A stretch of DNA of 64,000 nt from Streptococcus oralis (GCF_001578935.1 NZ_KQ969521.1:1070420-1134419), one strand, 5' to 3'. Positions 48,218 through 58,146 are shown, counted from the first letter of the stretch. Notes: a model not told the origin generated them from the letters alone. A program made the numbers and translations.

Positions 48218-48240
48218 CCTGAAAAAAGATAAAAAATTGA

Positions 48241-48813
48241 TTACACTACAGAAGGCCTCATAAAATCATAAACATCTATCTGATGCTCTTCAAACAATGC
48301 TTCCAACTTCTGCGCTCCTACTTCGGCTCCATGCTTTTCTATAAATTGAAGCTCAGCTTCTGTAATAGGGATAGCTTGTAGCCACGTAACATACTCTTCA
48401 TCAAAATCAAAAGACTCCAATTCCCACAAGAAAGGCTGAGTGAAAAATATATGATTTACTTTCGCATTAGGATAGTAATTTCTAATAATATTCGGATAGA
48501 CTGCACCTGGAGAGATACTGTACTCTCCCCTCACGATATTAAAACCACAATCTGCTATAATATTTGGAAAATATTCCAGCTCTGCATCAGCTGCTCCAAT
48601 GATTTCAACTCTTAAAGGCTTATCATTTATTCGACGATAAATGGTATATTCTGATAAACCGATTGTTGCTGCAGTTGTTAAATCATCGTCCGGACGATTC
48701 TCTCCAATAAATAAATCTAATTTGTTATCGTGATTTCTAAATGTATAGGCTTGAGGAACTCCCCCTACAGCTCTGGCTATTTCCTGTGCAATTTTAATTT
48801 TATCGTATTTCAT
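48241..48813 (-). CDS. Suppressor-of-fused (SUFU) domain immunity protein
   Basis: A 190-residue SUFU-domain protein; bacterial SUFU proteins are a common class of immunity protein for polymorphic toxins. Visible landmarks: TAATIGLSEYTIYRRI, RVEIIGAADAELEYFPNIIAD, HIFFTQPFLWELESF and WLQAIPITEAELQFI. The ATG at 48813 has GAGGAG. It has its own promoter (48959-48967) and terminator, and no toxin neighbour. Confidence 0.82.
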   Translation of the reverse strand: MKYDKIKIAQEIARAVGGVPQAYTFRNHDNKLDLFIGENRPDDDLTTAATIGLSEYTIYRRINDKPLRVEIIGAADAELEYFPNIIADCGFNIVRGEYSISPGAVYPNIIRNYYPNAKVNHIFFTQPFLWELESFDFDEEYVTWLQAIPITEAELQFIEKHGAEVGAQKLEALFEEHQIDVYDFMRPSVV

Positions 48814-48958
48814 TTGATTCTCCTCTTAAAGTTTGCTCCAGCATGAGCTATGTTATCTTTCAGTTTCACTACACTCTTATGGAAATTCTCACAAAAGGCG
48901 TTAGAGTTTGATGATACCTCTGCCAGATTATCACCAAATTAACTGACTCTATAATCCC

Positions 48959-48967
48959 AGTATACCA
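48959..48967 (-). promoter_or_regulatory. Extended -10 promoter of the SUFU gene
   Basis: TGGTATACT on the minus strand, identical to the promoter at 49953-49961 and with similar flanks (TTTATGG before, GGGA after). Confidence 0.6.
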
Positions 48968-49045
48968 TAAACCCTATGGACTAGCGTTTGGAAAACAATA
49001 AAAGACCACCATGAAGGTATCCTTTGTTATCAATCGTCCATTTCA

Positions 49046-49861
49046 TTATTTTACAAGTTCCTCAACTGGATGGCCGTAAAAATATTTCATACCTTCCGTC
49101 CAGTCTTTGTCTGATAAGTCATCAATATAACGAACCATCAAATCAATTTCATTTTTTGAAATAAGAGTATTGGTATCCACTGGGACCTGCTTGCCTGTGT
49201 AAATAGACAGAAGGGATGCCTGAAGATAAAGATGGTATTTCTGTTCTTTTTGAGCAGCGATGTATAGAGCAGTCATAATTTCTTGTGTAAACACACCAGG
49301 AAAAACCTGAAGAGTTTTGTAATAATAGCAATCTAAGTTCTTGTTCTTTATTACATCAAAATATAAACTTCCAACTTCTTCTAATCTTGCATTTTCCTCT
49401 ATAATTAAACGATAGTTGAGAAAGCTATCCAAAGCATCTTGAATAGCGTACTCCACATCGGTTTCTGTATCTTCCCACTCCTCCCACAGAGTAAGAAGGT
49501 AAGGAACGACTTCATAGGACATTGTTTCCACAGCGCCAGCGACAAAAGTAAATACCGCAAATTCTGAAGCCGAACTTAAAAAATGAAAATTTTCAACCTT
49601 TTTTAAATCATCATGTGTACAAACTGAACAAAACAATCGAATACAAAGATTGAGCACGGCTTCATCTTTTGTCTGGTTCATCAAGTCAATCAGCAAGTTT
49701 TTTACTGTAAAATCTCCCTTTTTTAAGATTTCAGCAATCAGCAATACACATTCTCTCTCATCATTTACTGAAAGTAAGCCCCTTTTTAAATCTTCAAGCA
49801 CTACTGAACTAACGTGACCGAACGACATTCCTGGCATTAACAGTTTGTTTCCCATCCCCAT
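49046..49861 (-). CDS. Imm47-like immunity protein
   Basis: A 271-residue helical-repeat protein. It starts LLMPGMSFGHVSSVVLEDLKRG, contains ECVLLIAEILKKGDFTVKNLLIDLMN and ends MKYFYGHPVEELVK. This resembles the Imm47 family of polymorphic-toxin immunity proteins, but I am working from memory. AAGGAG fits the ATG at 49861 or 49855. It lies in its own cassette between the SUFU gene and YezG copy 2. Confidence 0.6.
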   Translation of the reverse strand: MGMGNKLLMPGMSFGHVSSVVLEDLKRGLLSVNDERECVLLIAEILKKGDFTVKNLLIDLMNQTKDEAVLNLCIRLFCSVCTHDDLKKVENFHFLSSASEFAVFTFVAGAVETMSYEVVPYLLTLWEEWEDTETDVEYAIQDALDSFLNYRLIIEENARLEEVGSLYFDVIKNKNLDCYYYKTLQVFPGVFTQEIMTALYIAAQKEQKYHLYLQASLLSIYTGKQVPVDTNTLISKNEIDLMVRYIDDLSDKDWTEGMKYFYGHPVEELVK

Positions 49862-49952
49862 TCTCCTTTTATCTCAATACTTTTTTGGAAATTTCTTGCT
49901 TGCTTTCTGACCGATGCTAAGTTATCACCAAATTTACTGGCTCTACACTCCC

Positions 49953-49961
49953 AGTATACCA
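49953..49961 (-). promoter_or_regulatory. Extended -10 promoter of the Imm47-like gene
   Basis: TGGTATACT on the minus strand, about 92 bases before the gene. It directly follows the cassette-boundary hairpin at 49962-49983. Confidence 0.6.
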
Positions 49962-49983
49962 TAAAAGACCACCTCGAGGGTGG
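49962..49983 (-). terminator. Terminator of YezG copy 2
   Basis: CCACC (49969-49973) pairs with GGTGG (49979-49983) around a TCGAG-type loop; TCTTTTATGG follows on the minus strand and runs straight into the next promoter. Confidence 0.65.
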
Positions 49984-49999
49984 CCGTTTATCCATGAAA

Positions 50000-50485
50000 C
50001 TAGTTTTCGTTATATTTTTGCTGAAAGTCTTCCATGGCTTTGAACTGTTCTAGTTCTTTTTCATTAGCTGGTTGTTTTCCTAAGTATTTATATTGGAAAA
50101 AAGAGGTTCTAGCACTTGGGCCAAAATCACTTTCGAGCCATGGAGTATAGTCAAAGTCCACTGATAGCTTGTTATTTTCATCCACATGAATTAACCCTGC
50201 CGACCAATCACTCAATTCATTATCTATGAATACTTTTTTTAATTCCTGAGCCTGTTCAAATAATTTATCATATTCATCAAAAAATTCCGACTTAGAGACA
50301 CCAAAATCTCGAGGAATGTAAAAGAAATAATGGTACTCTCTATTATATCTAAAGAAAAAGTTAATTCCCCCACTCAAAGTTCTATCTACTTCAAAATTGA
50401 TATAAAGATCATCCCACTCAACTGGAATCATATCGTTAGCTTGATGCACAATTTCGATAATTTTCTCATTAATCTGTTTTTCCAT
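50000..50485 (-). CDS. YezG-family (DUF600) immunity protein, copy 2
   Basis: A 161-residue paralogue of the protein at 47392-47877, about 84% identical by eye, with changes concentrated in residues 40-80 and near the C-terminus. A duplicated and diverging antidote suggests specificity for different LXG toxins. GGAGGAACAT precedes the ATG. It lies 67 bases downstream of asp4, so it could also be reached by read-through from the accessory Sec operon. Confidence 0.85.
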   Translation of the reverse strand: MEKQINEKIIEIVHQANDMIPVEWDDLYINFEVDRTLSGGINFFFRYNREYHYFFYIPRDFGVSKSEFFDEYDKLFEQAQELKKVFIDNELSDWSAGLIHVDENNKLSVDFDYTPWLESDFGPSARTSFFQYKYLGKQPANEKELEQFKAMEDFQQKYNEN

Positions 50486-50552
50486 ATGTTCCTCCGGTTT
50501 AGATGTATTTTCCCCGTCTCTAGTATCCTTTATCTGTGAATGGTTCCGCTTC

Positions 50553-50774
50553 TTACTGATAGGTTACCATCATAAAAACGAGAAGCAAGACAAACAAGGC
50601 TAGGCTAATCAAGAGGGTTACAATTTTTACCAAGCGGTTGTTCTGCCAGTAGCCTGGTTTTCCGATATTGCTGGTCGCATCCATGGAAAAGAGTTGGCTT
50701 TGGCGAGGTTGGATGAGAACCAGGACAATCAAGGCGACGGCTAGGATTATTCCTACAATCATCAAAACTTCCAT
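50553..50774 (-). CDS. asp4: Accessory Sec protein Asp4 (SecG-like)
   Basis: A small SecG-like membrane protein of the SecA2/SecY2 translocon: MEVLMIVGIILAVALIVLVLIQP, a polar turn with GKPGYWQNNRLVK and a second membrane helix. I chose the ATG at 50774 because GAGGTG is 6-7 bases upstream; a GTG at 50783 would add three residues and overlap the asp5 stop. It is the last gene of the aSec operon. Confidence 0.88.
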   Translation of the reverse strand: MEVLMIVGIILAVALIVLVLIQPRQSQLFSMDATSNIGKPGYWQNNRLVKIVTLLISLALFVLLLVFMMVTYQ

Positions 50775-50779
50775 CAATT

Positions 50780-50959
50780 TCACCTCAAGATTCCTAATAA
50801 TGTAAAGATCAGGGTAAGAAGGATGAGCAAGCCGAGTAAAATGGAGAAGGTTTTACTGATCTTTTCTCCTCGGGTAGGCTTTTCTTTCTTAAGCGCTCCT
50901 TGCTTTAACTCTTCCATTCGCCCCTCGACATCCTTGTAAAATAAATCTTTTTTAGTCAT
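50780..50959 (-). CDS. asp5: Accessory Sec protein Asp5 (SecE-like), 59 residues
   Basis: I translated this short frame by hand: it starts MTKKDLFYKDVEGRMEELKQ, has a basic linker (KKEKPTRGEK) and ends in one membrane helix (TFSILLGLLILLTLIFTLLG). A single C-terminal helix after an amphipathic N-terminal part is the SecE pattern, and asp5 lies beside asp4 in S. gordonii. The ATG overlaps the gtfB stop by 8 bases and has a GGGGAAGGA site; the stop overlaps the asp4 region. Confidence 0.88.
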   Translation of the reverse strand: MTKKDLFYKDVEGRMEELKQGALKKEKPTRGEKISKTFSILLGLLILLTLIFTLLGILR

Positions 50960-52298
50960 GTCCTTCCCCTATTATCCTTTCCATCCTCTCTTGGTAAGTA
51001 GCCAAGTCCACATAGTTGGCATGACGACCTTGATGTCCAAGGGCTCGGCCCATCTTGTCAAGACTGCTGAGATCTTCTTGAATCTTCGCAATCATATCTC
51101 CAACAGCCTGCACATTAAAGAGGTGTTCTGGAGCTGTGTAAGATCTGTTATGAGCTGTCTGATCAAAGGCTAGGATAAGCATATTGTGCTCGAAGGCTTG
51201 ACGGACAGCTTCCAAAAGCTCGTTTCCGTAATTGATGTCTAGATAGAGATCCGACAGCTGAAATAGTTCTCGAATCTTTTGCGGACTGGCGTTTTGATAG
51301 AGAACGACATTGGGATAGGAAAGCAAGGTCAGCAACTTGGACGACATTTCAGTCACTGCCGCGATTCGGAAGGTCACCATTGGCAAGGACTCAATCAGGG
51401 TTTCGATATGCTCGATCTGATCTGAGTTGGTAACGATCAAGGCATCTGGTCGAACGAAATTTTCTCTTTTGAACTGATAATGATAACCTAGATGGACAAA
51501 CTTGTCATGATAGGCAGGATTGGTCAAGGTCAAGGCCTGTTCATAGGTAGCTTTATCTGGTATGAGGATCTGCTTGGCTCTCATCCCCTCTTGCTCCAAG
51601 AGTAGCTGCATATTTCCAGGAAGACAATCATCTAGCGGTTCTTGCCAGATTAAGATATCCTGTCCGCTCTTGTCTGGATAATGGTATGAGACCAAGAAAG
51701 AGGTGGCGAGAGTATTAAAGAGAAGGTGGCGAGTGTCGATTCCTAAATCTTGCAAAAAGAAGATCGTAAACTCCACTCGATTTTTAAAATGGCGCAGACC
51801 TTGTCTGGGCAAGGTTAGGAGGATATCGCCTGTCACATGGTTTTCTAGGACAATTTCCTGTCCCTTCGCATCCTGGTACTTTGTTAGGATAGCCTGCCCA
51901 TCTGCACTATAGGTGGTCTTGGCAAAGCAGGCTCCGTATCGGTTATAGTGGTCTGCTTGGTAGATGCGACCGGATAGGTCCTTCCAGTCGACTTGCTTGA
52001 CCAAACGAGCCTGAGGAGCCTCCACATAGTGAATCACGCCCCTATCCCGAGAATCCTCTAGGATATGCGCAGACTGGTTATTGCCCGCAATCTCCCAAAA
52101 TTCAGGTACGACTACTTGATTGAAATAAAGAGCTTTTCCCGACTCATAACCTAGATAGTAGGTAAAGGGAGAAAGAATCCCATCTGGGAGAAAGTCATCT
52201 GGCTCGATCACAACTGTGACATGGGACAGACCAGCAACTTCTAGACTTTCATGTAAATCTCGACTTTCCTGGCCATATCGATCAAATAGTTGAATCAT
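50952..52298 (-). CDS. gtfB: Accessory Sec O-GlcNAc transferase subunit GtfB
   Basis: A 448-residue non-catalytic partner of GtfA: it binds the Ser/Thr-rich adhesin and chaperones GtfA, which together add the first GlcNAc. N-terminal MIQLFDRYGQESRDLHESLEV, an add-on domain, and a GT-B-like C-terminal half ending with LYLDINYGNELLEAV. It overlaps gtfA by 17 bases. Confidence 0.93.
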   Translation of the reverse strand: MIQLFDRYGQESRDLHESLEVAGLSHVTVVIEPDDFLPDGILSPFTYYLGYESGKALYFNQVVVPEFWEIAGNNQSAHILEDSRDRGVIHYVEAPQARLVKQVDWKDLSGRIYQADHYNRYGACFAKTTYSADGQAILTKYQDAKGQEIVLENHVTGDILLTLPRQGLRHFKNRVEFTIFFLQDLGIDTRHLLFNTLATSFLVSYHYPDKSGQDILIWQEPLDDCLPGNMQLLLEQEGMRAKQILIPDKATYEQALTLTNPAYHDKFVHLGYHYQFKRENFVRPDALIVTNSDQIEHIETLIESLPMVTFRIAAVTEMSSKLLTLLSYPNVVLYQNASPQKIRELFQLSDLYLDINYGNELLEAVRQAFEHNMLILAFDQTAHNRSYTAPEHLFNVQAVGDMIAKIQEDLSSLDKMGRALGHQGRHANYVDLATYQERMERIIGEGHD

Positions 52299-53802
52299 GC
52301 AGGACCTCCTCTATCGTTTTCTTCCACTTGTCCCTTACTTTATCTGTTAAAAATTCTCTCGCTAGGTCATAAGATGCTGTTTGCATAGCTGGCAAATGAT
52401 TTTCCTGATAGAGCTGGCAGATCTTTTCTGCGAAGGCCCTTTTAATCGCCATTTCAACATGGTCATCCGAACTTGGGATCAAGTAACCATTTTGACCGTC
52501 CTGGATAAAGGTCTGGTTTCCATAAGGCACATCAAAACCAATCAGGGGCAAGCCTGAACCAACTGCCTCCATCAAGGTCAGACCAAAGCCTTCACTGGTT
52601 GAGGCTGTCAGATAGACTTCGTACTGGGGATAGATCTGAGCCAGGTCTGCATGCCCTTTGAGCTGGATATAGTTCTCCGCTTGGTGAGCCATGATGATTT
52701 CCCTTAAAAGGGACTCCTCACCCCCACTGCCATAAATGTCAAAGGTAAGCTCTGGAAGGACTTGATGCGCCTGGATAACCGCCTTGACAAGCCAGTCGAT
52801 GTGTTTTTCCTTGGCCAGACGCGAAGCGGTAATGAGAGAAAAGGGCTTTCGTTCCCTAGCAGGCTCCATCAACTGATCAATGCTCCCAACTGGAATCGTG
52901 ACGATTCGTGGACGATGCTGACTGTACTGGGCAAATTGACCTTCGAGAACTTCCTTCTGCCGATCCGTAGACACGATAAAACAATCGACCTTGTCCGCAT
53001 TTGTAAACTGATACTCATAATAGTTATTCCAGAGGAGATAGTCTTCGTTGCCAGCATTTTCACTATAGTGCTCTGCGTGAACGACAACTGCTAGATGGGC
53101 CTTTTGTGCTTCTTCAAAAACAGCCTGACCAATCCCTGTTTCCCTGTCCAAGATGACCAAATCAGACTTGCTCAAGTTCAAACTTTGCATAAAATAGCGC
53201 ATAAGGGCTGGCTTTCCGTACAGAATCCGGTCTTTAAATCGATAGACCTCTTCCTGTCCTTCAGTCAGTAAGATATCGTAAGCAGTGCTACCATCTTCAT
53301 TGAAAAAGGTTCGTTGATAGAGCCTAGCCACTTGGTCTTTGGGCGCGAAATATTCTGTACAGTAGCGTGTGTAGGAGAAATAATCCTTGCGAATCAAGTT
53401 CCCCCCAAATACATACTCTGCATGTTGTACTAGATTCTTAGCCGAGTCTACCAAGTAGCAGGTCACAAACTTATCCTCATCTGAAAAGTAGACGCGCAAG
53501 ACTTTGCCATCCTGCTCTCTATGACTCTCAAGGCCACCAAAAGAAGCCAAGACATCGTCAACTGTAACACTGGTCGGTGCTAGCCTGATATCTGTAAAAT
53601 GATTGTAAAGCCAGATTACCTGGTCATCCGCAAAGCCGATATTGGCCGTTAAGTGCTGGATATTGTCTGCTAAAATCAAGTCGGTAAAGATAAACTTAGA
53701 TGCTAGGTCTAAACTTCTAAAAATCCCTGCTCGGTAAGCCTGGGCATATTCGACACCACTGCTCGCCCAACCGATCCCTAGATTTATATTGTAAATTGTC
53801 AT
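52282..53802 (-). CDS. gtfA: Accessory Sec O-GlcNAc transferase GtfA
   Basis: The 506-residue catalytic GT4-family enzyme. It starts TIYNINLGIGWASSGVEYAQ, as GtfA proteins do, and the donor-binding E-x7-E motif is visible in EGFGLTLMEAVGSGLPLIGF. It acts in the cytoplasm on the adhesin before export. It lies 12 bases after secA2. Confidence 0.95.
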   Translation of the reverse strand: MTIYNINLGIGWASSGVEYAQAYRAGIFRSLDLASKFIFTDLILADNIQHLTANIGFADDQVIWLYNHFTDIRLAPTSVTVDDVLASFGGLESHREQDGKVLRVYFSDEDKFVTCYLVDSAKNLVQHAEYVFGGNLIRKDYFSYTRYCTEYFAPKDQVARLYQRTFFNEDGSTAYDILLTEGQEEVYRFKDRILYGKPALMRYFMQSLNLSKSDLVILDRETGIGQAVFEEAQKAHLAVVVHAEHYSENAGNEDYLLWNNYYEYQFTNADKVDCFIVSTDRQKEVLEGQFAQYSQHRPRIVTIPVGSIDQLMEPARERKPFSLITASRLAKEKHIDWLVKAVIQAHQVLPELTFDIYGSGGEESLLREIIMAHQAENYIQLKGHADLAQIYPQYEVYLTASTSEGFGLTLMEAVGSGLPLIGFDVPYGNQTFIQDGQNGYLIPSSDDHVEMAIKRAFAEKICQLYQENHLPAMQTASYDLAREFLTDKVRDKWKKTIEEVLHDSTI

Positions 53803-53814
53803 ATGATCCTCTTT

Positions 53815-56193
53815 TTATGGAAAATGGGTGAGAATCTCACCTTTGGGCGTTACTTCCACAATCCCCATGAGAAGATTGCGTACCATATCTGTACGGATTT
53901 GTTGCTTCATGGTTTCAAAACCGGCATAGGCCTCCTGATAGTACTCCACGATAGGGTTCTTTTGAGAAGCAGACTGGCTCCCGATTGCTAGACTGAGCTG
54001 TTGCAGGTAGTCGACTTGCTCAACCCAGTTGTCATCAATAGCCTTGAGCATGGATATTCTCAGAAAAGAATCATAGAGCTGGTGAGATTGGAGGACTTCC
54101 TTTTTAGCTGCGATTTCCTTGGCTATTATTTCCTCTAGTAACTCCCGAATCTGATCTGCATCAGCTAAATCCAAATCAGCTGGTGATTCTCTCATCCCAA
54201 AGCTAATATTGGTCACGATAAAGTGAAAGAGTTCTTGGGGGCTGCTATAGGCTTTTTCTGAGATTCGTTTGGTATAGTCTGCCAGTATATCCTCAAGGAT
54301 ATGCTCCAAATCACGGCTCCCATCCAGCAAACGATCTCTTTCTTGGTAGACCATCTGACGCTGAATATTGACGCTTTCCGCATACTCTAAGGTTTGTCTG
54401 CGTGCTGAACGACTGGCACTATCACTAGCCTCTTGGGCTTTTCTGACGAGATTGCGGTACTTGCGAGCCTTGAGTAGTATGGGGTTGCTAATATCTTCCA
54501 CTTGGTAGTTTTGATACAGGTCGTGAACCCAAGACGGCCCGAACTTTTTGATCACATCATCTTCAAGCGACACGAAAAATTGAGACATGCCTGGATCACC
54601 CTGGCGGCCAGAACGACCTCTGATTTGCAGGTCAATCCGTCGGCTCTCCATCCGCTCGGTACCAATCACAATCAAACCGCCCAATTCTGCGACTCCTGGA
54701 CCGAGTTTGATATCTGTCCCTCGACCTGCCATAGAAGTCGCAACTGTCACTGCCCCCATCTGTCCAGACTCTGCAATGATCTGGGCTTCACGCGCCGCAT
54801 GATTGGCATTGAGGACATTGTGGGAAATCCCCTCTCGCAAGAGCAAGGACGAATAAAGCTGGGACATTTCTACAGATCCGACAAAGATCAGGAGTGGATT
54901 GCCTTTGGCGTGGTAGGTCTTGATTGCTTCCAGAGAGGCATAGACTTTCTCAGGGAGGGTCACATAGAGATTGTCCGGATGGTCAATCCGCCTAAGTGGG
55001 CGATTGGTCGGGATGCGAATGACAGCCATATGGTAGGTTTCGAAAAATTCTTTCTCTGCCACCTTTCCCGTTCCTGTCATACCTGAGATTTTGCGAAACA
55101 TTTTAAAGAGACTCTGGTAGGTGATTGAAGCCATGGCTCTGGTTTCAGGAGAGAGCTTCACATGTTCCTTGGCTTCGATGGCTTGATGGAGACCTCCTTG
55201 AAGTTTGGTCATTTCCATCAGGCGACCTGTTCCCTTGTCTAACAAGACCATTTCTTGCCCTCGAACCAGGTAGTCCTTGTCCTTGGTAAAGAGCGTATGA
55301 GCTCTGAGAGCATAGACTAGATGCCGAACATAACTGGCGTACTCTTCCTTGTAGAGATGATCAATTCCTAAGAAAGCTTCAACCGTCTGGGCCCCCTTTC
55401 GGGTTAACCAAACCTGGTCTTTTTCTTCCTTGTAGATGTAGTCTTCCCCCTTGACCAAGGTCGTCACTAGGGTATCAATCATCCCATAATAGTTAGACTG
55501 GACACGGGGAGAACCTGCGATAATCAAGGGAGTTTGGGCACTATCGAGTAGAATGCCATCGATCTCATCGATGATAACATAGTTAAAGAGAGGCAGGAAT
55601 TTCCCTTCACGAGTGGAGGCAATATTGTCATTGAGATAGTCAAAGCCCAGTACACTATTGGTCGTGTAGACGATATCTGAGGCATAGATCTTTCTTTTCT
55701 CTTCGGCAGTCAAGTCCTCTTTTGGATCATCTGAAAAGGGCAGTCCGACAGTTAAACCTAAAAATTGGTAGACTGGGCCCATTTCACTTGCGTCCCGTCT
55801 AGCCAGATAGTCATTAGTCGTGACTAGCATGCTGCCTTTTCCCGTTAGGGCATTGAGATAGAGAGGCATAGTTGCAGTCAAGGTCTTGCCTTCACCCGTA
55901 TTCATCTCTGCCACATTTCCTTGGTGGATCACAATGGCTCCCATGACCTGCACATCATAGGGAAAGAGACCCAAGACCCGTTTATCGACCTCACGGACAA
56001 GGGCATAGGCTTCTACCAATAGCTCATCCACGGTTTCTCCCTGGGCAAGGCGCTGGCGAAACTCCTCTGTCTTTGCAGCCATTTCCCCATCACTGAGAGC
56101 TGCCATCTCTTCTTTGAGGGCGTTGATTTGGCTTAAAAGCTTCTTGACCTTTCTCAGTTGTCTTTCTTGATACAAACGATTAAACACCAGCAT
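53815..56193 (-). CDS. secA2: Accessory Sec motor ATPase SecA2
   Basis: The dedicated SecA paralogue for the glycosylated adhesin. From the ATG at 56193 it is 792 residues, close to the 793 of S. gordonii SecA2; the longer frame to 56241 adds 16 residues that run through asp3 coding sequence. Walker A is NTGEGKT at 98-104; DEID and the [10 protein letters not shown] and [11 protein letters not shown] motifs follow. The zinc-binding C-terminal tail of SecA1 is missing, as expected. It overlaps asp3 by 14 bases. Confidence 0.95.
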   Translation of the reverse strand: MLVFNRLYQERQLRKVKKLLSQINALKEEMAALSDGEMAAKTEEFRQRLAQGETVDELLVEAYALVREVDKRVLGLFPYDVQVMGAIVIHQGNVAEMNTGEGKTLTATMPLYLNALTGKGSMLVTTNDYLARRDASEMGPVYQFLGLTVGLPFSDDPKEDLTAEEKRKIYASDIVYTTNSVLGFDYLNDNIASTREGKFLPLFNYVIIDEIDGILLDSAQTPLIIAGSPRVQSNYYGMIDTLVTTLVKGEDYIYKEEKDQVWLTRKGAQTVEAFLGIDHLYKEEYASYVRHLVYALRAHTLFTKDKDYLVRGQEMVLLDKGTGRLMEMTKLQGGLHQAIEAKEHVKLSPETRAMASITYQSLFKMFRKISGMTGTGKVAEKEFFETYHMAVIRIPTNRPLRRIDHPDNLYVTLPEKVYASLEAIKTYHAKGNPLLIFVGSVEMSQLYSSLLLREGISHNVLNANHAAREAQIIAESGQMGAVTVATSMAGRGTDIKLGPGVAELGGLIVIGTERMESRRIDLQIRGRSGRQGDPGMSQFFVSLEDDVIKKFGPSWVHDLYQNYQVEDISNPILLKARKYRNLVRKAQEASDSASRSARRQTLEYAESVNIQRQMVYQERDRLLDGSRDLEHILEDILADYTKRISEKAYSSPQELFHFIVTNISFGMRESPADLDLADADQIRELLEEIIAKEIAAKKEVLQSHQLYDSFLRISMLKAIDDNWVEQVDYLQQLSLAIGSQSASQKNPIVEYYQEAYAGFETMKQQIRTDMVRNLLMGIVEVTPKGEILTHFP

Positions 56194-56620
56194 CCTCCTC
56201 AATAGAAAACGAAACAAAATCAAGAGCCTCAAATCCTGCACTAATCAAGGAAAGGCGATAGGTGTAGGCCCCTTCAGGATAGGTGAAGCTAAAGAAAAAT
56301 TGCCTTTCAATCTTCTCCTCGATGATTTCCTCATAACGGTTTAAAAAGGTCAGTTTGAGATAGAGACCATTGGCTGGTTGAACCTGCATCTTCATAGATA
56401 GACGGTAGGTGTGATTTTTCTTAAGAAGAGGGAGGCTAGGCTGACTTCTAGTAGCCTGGTAGTTGACACTGGAAAACCAGGTTTTAAGGGTTTCACCTGA
56501 AGCCAGCAAAGGATTTTTCAGGGTAACATGACCGTCTGCATGATAGGTGATCTGGCTACCATAAAGATAAGTGGCTCCCATCTCGCCCCACCTAATATCC
56601 TCTCTCTTGATGATAATCAT
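56180..56620 (-). CDS. asp3: Accessory Sec protein Asp3
   Basis: A 146-residue beta-rich soluble protein that forms a complex with Asp1 and Asp2 and binds the Ser-rich adhesin. It has [23 protein letters not shown] and a C-terminal beta-sandwich. It overlaps asp2 by 4 bases and secA2 by 14. Confidence 0.92.
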   Translation of the reverse strand: MIIIKREDIRWGEMGATYLYGSQITYHADGHVTLKNPLLASGETLKTWFSSVNYQATRSQPSLPLLKKNHTYRLSMKMQVQPANGLYLKLTFLNRYEEIIEEKIERQFFFSFTYPEGAYTYRLSLISAGFEALDFVSFSIEEDAGV

Positions 56621-58146
56621 GTCTCACCTCTTCCGTATTCTTCTAGTATCATCTTGTAAAAATGAATAAACCAGGCAACATTTGTTCCTGTATCATCATT
56701 GTGTCGACCTGCTGTCCCTTTCGACAAGATCTTGGCACCTGTCTGGCAAAGAGTCTCCACTAGCTGGTCGTAGGCACCACTATCCATATCCTCGTCCTTC
56801 ATGTAAGAAAGACCAACGATCGTCTGGGAAAAATCAGCTTTTTCAAATCGGGTCCAAAAACGTTGATCCAAGTCCTTCATGTCTTTCTGACTCACTCCTC
56901 CAGTCTGAAGGTGCAAGACATCAAAGCTAGTTGGAAAGACTCCTGGCGCCTCTAGCCGTCCCCGCTGTGCAATGGTTCCTAGATTGGTCAAGGGTTTTCC
57001 GACTACGATTCCCTTGGGTTCAAAGTAGGCTCCGTAGTAGAGGGCAGGGAAGGTTCCCATTGACAGCCCAGATAGGATCAAGTCACTTCTATCCAAGCCT
57101 AGATAGTCTAGATAATGTTGGATGGTTGCTTGAATTTTATCTTCTAATTCCTCAGTTCCTAGGTAAAAGGCTCCCCCTTCTAATCGGGGATCCGAAAAGA
57201 GGAGAAAGGGGCATTGGAGATTCTTCATCATCCAGTAACCCTCAAAACCTTCTGCCGGACGGTAACCTGAGAAATAGACTGCTAGAGGTGGCTTGAAATC
57301 CCCCGGGTGAAAGAAATAGTTGATTTCCTCACGTTTTTTGTCATGCAGGATATTGCCTCCGAGAACAAACTTTCCAAACTGTTTCCGGCTCCAGCGTTGG
57401 TGGAGATTGCCGATGTTGACCTTTCCCTGGCCACGCGCTTCAAGAGAAATGCTCAGATAAGCATCATAGTCTTGCTCCACTATGATTGCTGAGGCAAAGT
57501 CTGCTTCCTCAAGGAGAATGTCCTGTCTAATCTCTGAAACGGATCCTGCTGGGATCTTTCGCAAACGCAGGCGCAATTCCACGGGTCCAGTTTTTTCATA
57601 TTCGAGCCAGAGTTCGATTGGCGAATGGGCTTGGACAGTCTGATTATAGGCCCAAGAGACCAGCTGGGTATAGACCTTCCCAAAGTCTCCTTCTAACTCC
57701 AGATGCTCAAACCCTTGATAGGAGACAGAGCCTTGAAAACTCGGGTGAATCCGTATCGTAGCTGGACTCAGCTTGTCTCCATAACCGCCTTCAAAGAGGG
57801 AGGTGGAAAGGTCTCGAACAAAGCCCTGTCGGTCTGACAGGTCCATCGCTTGCATGCAGTGCTGTTTGATGAGATTTTGAAGATCTTGATCCTGACTTGC
57901 AAACTGTTCTGGATAGAAAACCGTATAGGGTTCTAAGCTAGATGTAACAGGCAGCAAATCTACTAGATAGGCCCCATCCGTGAGAATGACAGCATGAAAT
58001 TGCTCCAAGTCATTCTCATCCATGATTTTCTGGATAGCAGACGGTGTGTTGGGAGGAACATGATACCAGTCAAGTTGGGCTGGTAGGGCAAGTGTATCTC
58101 GCCAATCCTCTGGACCGATTTGCAAGATCTTATACTTCTTTTCCAT
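56617..58146 (-). CDS. asp2: Accessory Sec protein Asp2 (GlcNAc O-acetyltransferase)
   Basis: A 509-residue protein with two jobs: adhesin export and acetylation of its GlcNAc. The alpha/beta-hydrolase nucleophile is Ser362 in LSGLSMGTF; Glu452 (MKDEDMDSG) and His482 (GRHND) complete the triad, at the same residue numbers I recall for S. gordonii Asp2. It overlaps asp1 by 17 bases and asp3 by 4. Confidence 0.95.
   Translation of the reverse strand: MEKKYKILQIGPEDWRDTLALPAQLDWYHVPPNTPSAIQKIMDENDLEQFHAVILTDGAYLVDLLPVTSSLEPYTVFYPEQFASQDQDLQNLIKQHCMQAMDLSDRQGFVRDLSTSLFEGGYGDKLSPATIRIHPSFQGSVSYQGFEHLELEGDFGKVYTQLVSWAYNQTVQAHSPIELWLEYEKTGPVELRLRLRKIPAGSVSEIRQDILLEEADFASAIIVEQDYDAYLSISLEARGQGKVNIGNLHQRWSRKQFGKFVLGGNILHDKKREEINYFFHPGDFKPPLAVYFSGYRPAEGFEGYWMMKNLQCPFLLFSDPRLEGGAFYLGTEELEDKIQATIQHYLDYLGLDRSDLILSGLSMGTFPALYYGAYFEPKGIVVGKPLTNLGTIAQRGRLEAPGVFPTSFDVLHLQTGGVSQKDMKDLDQRFWTRFEKADFSQTIVGLSYMKDEDMDSGAYDQLVETLCQTGAKILSKGTAGRHNDDTGTNVAWFIHFYKMILEEYGRGET

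Larger units (their letters stand above)
47890..48240. other. Gene-free stretch between immunity genes
   Basis: This holds the promoter of YezG copy 1 (47920-47928), the hairpin with A-run at 47961-47983 and a terminator at 48198-48217 that ends the SUFU gene. Between them is a plus-strand relic of about 45 codons that reads LYQIACLIPIRYVVDYINDG and continues for 18 codons to a TAA at about 48194. I do not recognise the relic. Confidence 0.55.

Noticed and set aside
53815..56241. Longer SecA2 starting at 56241
   Set aside because: The extra 16 residues run through asp3 coding sequence and are atypical; the start at 56193 gives the usual length.
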